In this document: piece after piece, positions 1 to 5,618 of the stretch | How positions within the stretch are numbered: the stretch's first letter is position 1 | Layout: each line of letters begins with the position of its first letter | NCBI GenBank assembly: GCA_900752115.1 | Contig: CAADUC010000083.1 | Span: forward strand, 1 to 24,267 | DNA from: Clostridia bacterium | GTDB taxonomy: Bacteria; Bacillota; Clostridia; Oscillospirales; Acutalibacteraceae | Length of the DNA: 24,267 nucleotides | Direction of reading: 5' to 3' | Position numbers and translations under genes: made by a program | The notes under the pieces: generated by a model | Database searches by the model: none | Told to the model about the DNA's origin: nothing | What the model saw: only the letters and a program-made list of their open reading frames with translations

Positions 1-511
1 CGCCAGCCATGCAAGCCCCAGGACGCCGCCCAGGGTCAGCAGAAAGGATCCCAAAAACCAGACCGGGCATTCCAGCAGCACCTGTGTGCTCATCGCCATA
101 TCGTGCTTCCACACACCCCCCCTTGGGGGACCCCACCACCAGCAGACCGTCCTCCCGCACCCAGCACTGCACCGGATAGTCGTTCAAATACCATCGGGAG
201 AAGGCGGCTGCGTCGGAAACGGTGAATTGTTCCGGTACGTCGTCCGGCTTATTCAGCGACCATATCTCCTGTCCCTCCTCGTTCAGCAGCATGATCCAGC
301 GGTTCCCCAGCAGCTTCTCCCCGGTAAACACATAGGCTGTGCCGTCCCGGACAAGGGTATCGGAAAGCTCTGACATGGAAACACCCCAATCACGGCCGCC
401 GTCCGAATGGTAATAAACAAAGGAAAAGAGGCTCAACAGCGTGAGGACGGCGATCAGCAGCGATGAAGCCGCCACCAGCACAACTCCCTTTATCAGTCCG
501 CGCAGCTTCAT
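1..511 (-). CDS. Sensor histidine kinase, N-terminal part (partial, apparent frameshift)
   Basis: This is the 5' part of the partner kinase of the response regulator next to it; the dimerisation and ATPase domains would lie left of the window. ATG at 511 overlaps the regulator stop (ATGA), which suggests translational coupling. After an MKLRGLIKG start comes a membrane helix (about residues 9-34), then an extracytoplasmic sensor segment of about 100 residues ending GLLVVGSPK at residue 130. There the reading frame meets a run of seven G on the coding strand (plus-strand C 116-122). Read as is, the continuation is non-membrane-like but has no stop before the window edge. With six G the next residues are GGVWKHDMAMST and then a hydrophobic helix, WFLGSFLLTLGGVLGLAWLA, exactly what a second transmembrane segment should be. 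So the gene is either frameshifted or the run is a sequencing error. The assignment as a kinase is by position and topology, since no catalytic motif is in the window. Confidence 0.7.
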   Translation of the reverse strand, partial: MKLRGLIKGVVLVAASSLLIAVLTLLSLFSFVYYHSDGGRDWGVSMSELSDTLVRDGTAYVFTGEKLLGNRWIMLLNEEGQEIWSLNKPDDVPEQFTVSDAAAFSRWYLNDYPVQCWVREDGLLVVGSPKGGCVEARYGDEHTGAAGMPGLVFGILSADPGRRPGACMAG

Positions 512-1194
512 GGCAGTTCCTCCCGTTTGAGCCGGTACCCCAGCCCTCGCACGGTCAGCAGGTATCGGGGATGGGAGGGGTCCTCCTCCACCTTCTCCCG
601 CAAACGGCGAATGTGGACCATCAGGGTATTTTCATACCCCACCAGAGGCCCGTCCCACAGGGCAGAGCACAGGGCGTCGATGGTGACAATATTCCCACGC
701 GCCTCCCACAGCTTGCGAAGCAGGGCAAATTCTTTGGCCGTGAGGGCTGTCTCCTTTCCATTCCGGTGTACCGTCCCTTTTCCCCAGTCAATTTCCGTCT
801 CTCCCAACTGCGCCGACGGCGATTCCTCCCGGTAAACGCGGCGGAGCACCGCACGCAGACGGAGCAGCAGCTCCTGCGGAAGAAAAGGCTTGGTGATGTA
901 GTCGTCCGCACCGAGCCCCAACCCCCGGAGGCGCGATTCGTCCTCGTCCCGCGCCGAGAGGAACAATACCGGCACATCCCGAAGCTCCCGAAACGCTCCG
1001 AGCAGAGAGAATCCGTCCCCATCCGGAAGCATCACATCCAGAAGCACCGCGTCCGGGGCCGCTGTACGACATTTCTGCCGCGCCTGCGCGCAGGACAAAG
1101 CCGCGTCCGTCTCATAGCCCGCCTGGGTCAGGATCTCCCGCACCATATTTTGCAAGGCAGGTTCATCATCCACAATTAAAATCCGATAGGCCAC
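508..1194 (-). CDS. OmpR-family response regulator
   Basis: This is a DNA-binding response regulator of about 228 residues, the normal length for the OmpR/PhoB family. I chose the GTG start at 1194 (M-AYRILIVDDEP) because AAGGAGG lies 7 nt upstream and the receiver fold begins there; the longer open frame to 1377 would run through the promoter. The receiver domain spans about residues 1-115, with acidic pocket D9/D10, phospho-acceptor D53 (LLDVMLPDGDG) and K102 (DDYITKPF). A winged-helix domain follows (about 130-225) with LTAKEFALLRKLW and GYENTLMVHIRRLREK. It ends RGLGYRLKREELP and overlaps the kinase start. Facing a LanFEG/CprABC-like transporter across a short intergenic region, it probably activates that transporter when the kinase detects a cationic antimicrobial or lantibiotic-type peptide. 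That role is inferred from context. Confidence 0.93.
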   Translation of the reverse strand: MAYRILIVDDEPALQNMVREILTQAGYETDAALSCAQARQKCRTAAPDAVLLDVMLPDGDGFSLLGAFRELRDVPVLFLSARDEDESRLRGLGLGADDYITKPFLPQELLLRLRAVLRRVYREESPSAQLGETEIDWGKGTVHRNGKETALTAKEFALLRKLWEARGNIVTIDALCSALWDGPLVGYENTLMVHIRRLREKVEEDPSHPRYLLTVRGLGYRLKREELP

Positions 1195-1225
1195 TTCACG
1201 GCCTCCTTTGTCTTGAGTTATCTTC

Positions 1226-1253
1226 ATTATAACAGCTCCGGCGGATTCGTCCA
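1226..1253 (-). promoter_or_regulatory. Promoter of the regulator/kinase operon
   Basis: On the minus strand TATAAT (plus 1226-1231) is preceded after 16 bp by TGGACG (plus 1248-1253), 4 of 6 matches to TTGACA. Transcription would start near 1219, about 25 nt before the GTG codon at 1194, leaving room for the AAGGAGG site. The perfect -10 makes this a likely housekeeping-type promoter. Confidence 0.6.
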
Positions 1254-1268
1254 GCTTTGGGGAAAGAA

Positions 1269-1322
1269 GTAAGGCAATCGTAAGGTTGACTTCATGGGGA
1301 CGTAAGGCAAAACCGCTAGGAT
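1269..1322 (+). promoter_or_regulatory. Phased GTAAGG repeats and -10 before the ABC transporter
   Basis: GTAAGG occurs at 1269, 1280 and 1302, that is, at spacings of 11 and 22 bp, one and two turns of the helix. The outer copies are extended to GTAAGGCAA. A -10-like TAGGAT lies at 1317-1322 with no good -35 at the right distance, typical of a promoter that needs an activator. OmpR-family regulators bind direct repeats of about 11 bp period, so these are the best candidates for the operator of the divergent regulator. The transporter start codon is at 1346 with AAGGAGG at 1332-1338. Confidence 0.5.
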
Positions 1323-1345
1323 AAAAGACACAAGGAGGTTTTGCC

Positions 1346-2257
1346 ATGAGTATCATTGAAACACAGGATCTGTGCAAGCAATACGGGAATGTCCTTCGGG
1401 TCTCCCACCTGAACCTGAACGTGCCGGAAGGCAGCGTTTACGGCTTTCTCGGTCCAAACGGAGCCGGAAAGTCCACCACTTTGAAAATGATTCTGGGCCT
1501 GGTGCGCCCCACGGCGGGCAGCATCCGGGTACTGGGGAAGGACATGAACAGCGCCAACCGTCTTTCCGTTCTCCGGCAAGCGGGGAGCCTGATCGAGAGT
1601 CCCAGCTACTACGGCCATCTCACCGGCGAGGAAAACCTGCGCATTGTGCAGACCCTCCGGGGCGTACCGGAAAAGAATATCCGGGAGGTGCTTCAGATCG
1701 TCCGTCTGGACGGCCAGCAGGGAAAAAAGGTGGCGCACTACTCTTTGGGCATGAAACAGAGGCTCGGTCTCGCGGCAGCCTTGCTGGGCTATCCCAGGCT
1801 GCTCATTCTGGACGAGCCTACCAACGGTCTGGACCCGGCCGGTATTCAGGAGATGCGGGAACTCATCTGCGAACTGCCAGGCCGGTTCGGAATGACAGTG
1901 GTGGTATCGAGCCATCTTTTGAGTGAGATCGATCAAATGGCCGACCATGTCGCCATTATCCGGGAGGGCGAGCTGGTATTCCAGGACACTCTGGAAGTCC
2001 TGCACGGACGCAGCCGCAGTCATCTGGCTCTGCGAACCACCGACAATGCGGCAGCGTACCGTCTGCTGGCGGAGAAAACCGTACCGTGCCGGGAAGAGGA
2101 AGGGTATCTGATCCTTCCTGTCCTCTCCGATGACATTGCCGCCCATCTCACCCGTTTCCTGGCGGAAAACCGAGTGGGAGTGATTCGGCTGGAGGAGCGC
2201 CGGAAAAGTCTGGAGGACAGCTTCCTGGAATTGACGGGAAAGGCGGCGAGCCTGTGA
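1346..2257 (+). CDS. ABC transporter ATPase, lantibiotic/antimicrobial peptide immunity type (LanF-like)
   Basis: This is the 303-residue ATPase subunit of a peptide-resistance exporter that would expel antimicrobial peptides from the membrane. Walker A is GPNGAGKST at residues 36-44, the signature YSLGMKQRL is at 131-139, Walker B LLILDEP at 151-157, and the H-loop SSHLL follows. At the Q-loop position the sequence reads SLIESP, with E84 replacing the usual glutamine; this E-loop is a known mark of LanFEG immunity transporters. The C-terminal 80 residues beyond the ATPase core are as in BcrA/LanF-type proteins. AAGGAGG lies 7 nt before the ATG. The stop overlaps the GTG of the first permease (GTGA), so the subunits are translationally coupled. 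It is probably controlled by the divergent two-component system. Confidence 0.92.
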   Translation: MSIIETQDLCKQYGNVLRVSHLNLNVPEGSVYGFLGPNGAGKSTTLKMILGLVRPTAGSIRVLGKDMNSANRLSVLRQAGSLIESPSYYGHLTGEENLRIVQTLRGVPEKNIREVLQIVRLDGQQGKKVAHYSLGMKQRLGLAAALLGYPRLLILDEPTNGLDPAGIQEMRELICELPGRFGMTVVVSSHLLSEIDQMADHVAIIREGELVFQDTLEVLHGRSRSHLALRTTDNAAAYRLLAEKTVPCREEEGYLILPVLSDDIAAHLTRFLAENRVGVIRLEERRKSLEDSFLELTGKAASL

Positions 2258-3003
2258 AACTGCTGAGACTGGAATTTTACAAATGCCGCCGCAGGAAAAT
2301 TGTTTTGATCTGTGCCGCCGTACTGGCGATAGAGCTGATCTGGATGGAAGCATTTTTTGCCCGTCAGGACGCCGGCGATCTGAAGTGGGGCTGGATGCTC
2401 CTGCTCTACAATCTGGCTATGGTGGACTGCATCGTTCTGCCTCTCAGCGTGGCCACTCTGGCCAGCCGGAACTGTGAACCGGAGCATAAGGGAAGCACCT
2501 GGAAGCTGCTGGAAACCATGGCGTCGCCGGGGAAGCTCTATGCCGCCAAGCTGGGCTGGGGCGCTCTGGTGCTGGCGGCCCTGCTGACAATCCGCTCCGG
2601 GCTGTTCCTGGCCGCAGGCATCGCGCAAGGCTTTCCCGGGGTGATCCCCTGGGGCCGGTTTGGACTGTTTACCCTGATCTCCTGGACGGTATCCATGATG
2701 GTCTACGCCCTGCAGCAGGGCCTTTCCCTGCGCTTTGCCAACCAGGCCGCCGCCCTGGTGTGCGGCATTGCCGGAAGCTTTCTGGGCATTCTCTCCATGC
2801 TGTTTCCTCCGGCTCTCACCCGGTTCGTGCCCTGGGGATACTACGGCCTTATGTCTCTGGCAGGCATGGACTGGAACGCCGCCACACGGGTGACCCGCTT
2901 CTACTGGCAGTGGCCGCAGCCCGCGGATCTTATCCTGCTGCTGATTTGGACGTCGGTATTCCTCCTCGCGGGCCGAACTCTGTTTGTACGGAAGGAGGTG
3001 TGA
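2254..3003 (+). CDS. ABC transporter permease, MutE/EpiE-like
   Basis: This is a 249-residue integral membrane protein starting with GTG inside the end of the ATPase gene. The N-terminus is basic (MKLLRLEFYKCRRRK) and followed by about six hydrophobic helices. The cytoplasmic stretch EHKGSTWKLLETM after the second helix resembles the conserved E-x-K-G-x-W-K loop of MutE/EpiE/ABC-2 permeases of lantibiotic immunity systems. It ends at TGA 3001-3003, 4 bp before the next start. Its job would be to form half of the membrane channel of the exporter. Family membership is by motif and context; substrate is unknown. Confidence 0.85.
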   Translation: MKLLRLEFYKCRRRKIVLICAAVLAIELIWMEAFFARQDAGDLKWGWMLLLYNLAMVDCIVLPLSVATLASRNCEPEHKGSTWKLLETMASPGKLYAAKLGWGALVLAALLTIRSGLFLAAGIAQGFPGVIPWGRFGLFTLISWTVSMMVYALQQGLSLRFANQAAALVCGIAGSFLGILSMLFPPALTRFVPWGYYGLMSLAGMDWNAATRVTRFYWQWPQPADLILLLIWTSVFLLAGRTLFVRKEV

Positions 3004-3007
3004 AAGC

Positions 3008-3736
3008 ATGCTGCTGCGTTGTCTGAAAGCGGAACTGCAAAAGTGCCGCCGCTCCCCGGTGTGGCTGGCTTTTCTGATTCTTCCCGTTTTCCCCGCCATT
3101 CTGGGCACCGGAAACTATCTGAGCAATTTGGAAGCTCTGGAAAACGGCTGGTACAGCCTGTGGGGCCAGCATACGCTGTTCTCCTCCACCTTCTTCCTGC
3201 CTGCTCTTCTGGGAGTGTTCTGTGCCTGGCAATGGAGGCTGGAGCACACCGACCGTAACTGGAACAGCTTTCTCACCGCACCCGTGCCGGTGCGGGATTT
3301 ATACGCGGCCAAGCTGATCCTGTCCGCCGGAATCTCCCTTCTGTCCCAGGGCTGTATCGGAGCGCTGTTTCTGATCAGCGGAAAGCTGGCGGGTATCTCC
3401 GACGCACCGCCTCCGGAGCTGCCGGGATGGCTGCTCTGCGGAGCGCTGGGCGGCATTTCCGTCTGCGCGGTTCAGCTTTTTTTCAGTCTGATTATTCGCG
3501 CTTTTGCCCCGCCGGTTTCCTTCGGCCTGGCGGGAGGTATTCTGGGCCTGCTGTTCACCTCCCAGGGATGGGGGTACGCGTTTCCGTACTCCCTTTTGTG
3601 TCTCGGCATGCGGGCCAACAATCCCCAGATGGAGCTGGATCTGCCGGTGTTTGTCCTTTCGGCACTCCTCTATACCGCAGGATTTGCGCTTCTCACCCTG
3701 CGGACCCTTCACCGGCGGGACGCAGCGGCGGAATAA
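3008..3736 (+). CDS. ABC transporter permease, MutG/EpiG-like
   Basis: This is a second permease of 242 residues. I placed the start at ATG 3008 (MLLRCLKAELQKCRR) because GGAGG lies just upstream over the end of the previous gene; an earlier in-frame start at 2984 would overlap that gene for no reason. It has the same plan as its neighbour: basic N-terminus, about six hydrophobic helices, and a loop WRLEHTDRNWNSFL after the second helix, the position where LanG proteins carry a similar E-x(n)-NW motif. Together with the ATPase and the first permease it makes a three-gene FEG-type exporter. A terminator follows 65 bp downstream, closing the operon. Confidence 0.83.
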   Translation: MLLRCLKAELQKCRRSPVWLAFLILPVFPAILGTGNYLSNLEALENGWYSLWGQHTLFSSTFFLPALLGVFCAWQWRLEHTDRNWNSFLTAPVPVRDLYAAKLILSAGISLLSQGCIGALFLISGKLAGISDAPPPELPGWLLCGALGGISVCAVQLFFSLIIRAFAPPVSFGLAGGILGLLFTSQGWGYAFPYSLLCLGMRANNPQMELDLPVFVLSALLYTAGFALLTLRTLHRRDAAAE

Positions 3737-3800
3737 TGCCGGGTCCATAAAAACTAATCTCTGTCCCAAGCTTGGACAGGACTTCCGTTCCTGGTTGATG

Positions 3801-3837
3801 AAACGGGATGGCGCACAGCAGCGCCATCCCGTTTTTT
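3801..3837 (+). terminator. Rho-independent terminator of the ABC operon
   Basis: A perfect 14-bp stem, AAACGGGATGGCGC / GCGCCATCCCGTTT, with loop ACAGCA, runs into six T residues. A small imperfect palindrome CTGTCC-CAAGCTT-GGACAG lies upstream at 3761-3779. Confidence 0.93.
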
Positions 3838-3914
3838 GAATCGCAAAACTTTCCTGCAAAGGGATCCGAAGAATTTTTGCGTGAAAAAAAGCAAACGGAA
3901 GGAGAGCCATCAGG

Positions 3915-3920
3915 TATAAT
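3915..3920 (+). promoter_or_regulatory. -10 element before the phosphoesterase gene
   Basis: A perfect TATAAT lies 48 bp before the ATG at 3969. No convincing -35 is seen 16-18 bp upstream (sequence there is CAAACG). A ribosome site AGGAAGGGAG is at 3950-3960. Confidence 0.45.
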
Positions 3921-3968
3921 AGAAGAAACGGCGCAGAGAAAAGGAATCACAGGAAGGGAGAAACCGAT

Positions 3969-4730
3969 ATGATTTATCTGACCGGCGACACACACAGCGA
4001 TTTCCGTCGCTTTACCAGCGCCAATTTTCCTGAACAAAAGGAAATGGGAAAAGAGGATTACGTCATCGTCTGCGGCGATTTCGGAGGGCTCTGGGACGGC
4101 TCGAAGGAAGAAAAGCACTGGCTGGACTGGCTGGACGCCAAGCCCTTCACCACGCTTTTCGTCTCCGGCAATCACGAAAACTATGATCTTCTCGACGCGC
4201 TGCCGGCAGAAAGCTGGAACGGAGGGCTGGTCCAGCGGGTTCGTCCGTCTGTCCTCCATCTGATGCGCGGCCAGCTCTTCACGATCGACGGCCTTCGCGT
4301 CTTTACCATGGGAGGAGCCTCCTCCCACGATATTTCGGACGGCATCCTGGACCCGAAAGCGCCGGATTTCCGCGCCCGCAAAAAAAAGCTGGACGCCAGA
4401 CATGCGCTGTACCGGATCGATCATGTCTCATGGTGGAAAAGAGAGCTGCCCGACGAGGAAGAGTATGCCCAGGCCGAGCGAACTCTGGACAGCTGCGGAC
4501 GAGAGGTTGATCTGATTCTCTCGCACTGTGCTCCAACCACCATTGCGGCCCGTGTCACGGAAAACGCGGAGCCGGACAGACTGACCGATTATTTCGAGTC
4601 ACTTTCTCACAACTGCCGGTTTCGCTACTGGTTTTTCGGTCACTATCATGACAATTGTGTTCTTGACGGAAAATATGTGCTTCTCTACGAGCAGATTGTG
4701 GCATTGACACTGCCGGGAAAAAACGGCTGA
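3969..4730 (+). CDS. Calcineurin-like metallophosphoesterase
   Basis: This is a 253-residue cytoplasmic protein with the five metal-binding blocks of the calcineurin-like phosphoesterase family in order: GDTH at residues 6-9, a GDFGGLW block, SGNHENYDLL, LSHCAP, and GHYHDN near the C-terminus. It should bind two metal ions and hydrolyse a phosphomono- or diester; the substrate cannot be told from sequence. It has its own promoter and is not obviously part of the flanking systems. It may be a simple housekeeping or nucleotide-processing enzyme. The length is normal and no signal peptide is seen. Confidence 0.92.
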   Translation: MIYLTGDTHSDFRRFTSANFPEQKEMGKEDYVIVCGDFGGLWDGSKEEKHWLDWLDAKPFTTLFVSGNHENYDLLDALPAESWNGGLVQRVRPSVLHLMRGQLFTIDGLRVFTMGGASSHDISDGILDPKAPDFRARKKKLDARHALYRIDHVSWWKRELPDEEEYAQAERTLDSCGREVDLILSHCAPTTIAARVTENAEPDRLTDYFESLSHNCRFRYWFFGHYHDNCVLDGKYVLLYEQIVALTLPGKNG

Positions 4731-4750
4731 GCTCCGCCGCCCCTTTTTCC
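4716..4750 (+). terminator. Possible terminator after the phosphoesterase gene
   Basis: GGAAAAA at the end of the coding region can pair with TTTTTCC at 4744-4750, with an inner GGC/GCC pairing, giving an imperfect hairpin that ends in a T run and overlaps the stop codon. The stem is interrupted, so this is only a candidate. Confidence 0.35.
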
Positions 4751-4791
4751 TAAAGATTTTCTAAAGCTTCATGCTTTTTCCTCCGCCTGAC

Positions 4792-4821
4792 TTTACAAAA
4801 GGAAGACATACGCCTTATAAT
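4792..4821 (+). promoter_or_regulatory. Promoter of the anti-sigma kinase gene
   Basis: TTTACA (4792-4797) and TATAAT (4816-4821) are separated by 18 bp. Transcription would start near 4828. This is a housekeeping-type promoter; no sigma-B-type element is seen. Confidence 0.6.
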
Positions 4822-4827
4822 AAATAT

Positions 4828-5023
4828 GTATGGATAAAAGCCGATGTCAGCGGATCAACAGCGAATCTCCCCGGAAAACCCGGGCGTACCTCCGGCTTTC
4901 GTCTCCTCTTTTTCCGGAAAAGGAGAAACGGGCACAAACGGCCTCGCCCTTTCCTTTGTCCGCTGAAAGTACACATTCACACGGGACAGACTTACGGACT
5001 ATTGAAAACAGGGATGTGATGCT
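4828..5023 (+). promoter_or_regulatory. Long 5' leader of the anti-sigma kinase gene
   Basis: About 195 nt separate the predicted transcription start from the GTG at 5024. The leader contains an inverted repeat at 4903-4925 (CTCC, then the palindrome TTTTCCGGAAAA, then GGAG), whose A-rich right arm continues as GGAGAAA. A 65-codon frame (4830-5027) ends as GTGA over the kinase start, but its composition does not look coding. No known riboswitch is recognised. Confidence 0.35.
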
Positions 5024-5488
5024 GTGAACAAGTCTTTGCCACCTGATCTTCCAAAAACCAAAACCTTCACATTTTCCGCAGAAACAGAGGAACTCGACGC
5101 TGTTCTCAGCTTTGTCAACGCTCCGCTGGATGCGCTCGGAGTCTCCGAAGAAGAAAAAATCATTCTGGATATTGCCGTGGAGGAAATCTACGTCAACATC
5201 GCGCTTTATGCCTACCAGCCGGGCCGCGGCCCTGTGACGCTGCGATGGACGCTGGAGGAAGATCCTCTGCGCATCCAGATTGATTTCATGGATCGCGGTA
5301 CGCCCTACGATCCTTTGTCACGGCAGGATCCCGACATCACGCTGAGCGCCGAGGAACGCCAAATCGGCGGTCTGGGCATTTATATGGTACGCAAGAGCAT
5401 GGATGAGGTTTCCTATGCGTACCGGGATGGGCAGAACTGCTTCTCGATGAAAAAGCGTCTGTTTGTCTCAGAACAAAGCGACTCATAA
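5024..5488 (+). CDS. Anti-sigma factor / RsbW-SpoIIAB-like serine kinase (HATPase_c_2)
   Basis: This 154-residue protein has a GHKL ATPase fold of the anti-sigma kinase type. In partner-switching circuits such kinases bind a target (usually a sigma factor) and phosphorylate a STAS antagonist. The N-box AVEEIYVNIALYAY is at residues 51-64, with E54 and N58 as the expected catalytic and Mg-binding positions. The G1 box is MDRGTPYDP (89-97) and the G2 box IGGLGIYMVRKSMD (114-127). The start is GTG 5024, since an in-frame stop lies just upstream; the ribosome site (AGGGA at 5010-5014) is weak. It stands at the head of a gene set with an NRPS and a SpoIIE-type phosphatase, and a STAS gene lies nearby on the other strand. 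No sigma factor is in the window, so its output partner is unknown. Confidence 0.9.
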   Translation: MNKSLPPDLPKTKTFTFSAETEELDAVLSFVNAPLDALGVSEEEKIILDIAVEEIYVNIALYAYQPGRGPVTLRWTLEEDPLRIQIDFMDRGTPYDPLSRQDPDITLSAEERQIGGLGIYMVRKSMDEVSYAYRDGQNCFSMKKRLFVSEQSDS

Positions 5489-5490
5489 CG

Positions 5491-5530
5491 AAAAAGGAAG
5501 ATCATGACCGATTGCATGATCTTCCTTTTT
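5491..5530 (+). terminator. Strong intrinsic terminator or attenuator between kinase and NRPS genes
   Basis: A perfect 16-bp stem (AAAAAGGAAGATCATG / CATGATCTTCCTTTTT) with loop ACCGATTG ends in five T, 2 bp after the kinase stop codon. It sits between two genes that otherwise look co-directional, and I see no clear promoter between it and the NRPS start, so it may act as an attenuator rather than an absolute stop. Confidence 0.9.
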
Positions 5531-5546
5531 GAAATTCAGCGGCAGA

Positions 5547-5592
5547 CGGACGCGTGCGTCCGAGCCCTCCCGGGTCGGGACTCTCCCGGCTC
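5547..5592 (+). promoter_or_regulatory. GC-rich hairpins in the NRPS leader
   Basis: CGGACGC-GT-GCGTCCG (5547-5562) is a perfect palindrome. It is followed by GAGCC (5562-5566) pairing with GGCTC (5588-5592), which encloses GGGA-CTC-TCCC (5577-5587). These structures lie just before the GGAAAGGAA ribosome site at 5602-5610. Function is unknown. Confidence 0.4.
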
Positions 5593-5618
5593 GTCTCACT
5601 CGGAAAGGAATCGTTGCC

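Noticed and set aside
4771..5019. An 82-codon frame upstream of the anti-sigma kinase
   Set aside because: It begins before the -10 box of the likely promoter, has no ribosome site and a non-coding-like composition.
5529..5618. N-terminal extension of the NRPS by 30 residues from a TTG
   Set aside because: It would start inside the terminator T run with no ribosome site; ATG 5619 has GGAAAGGAA at the right distance and begins a normal condensation domain.
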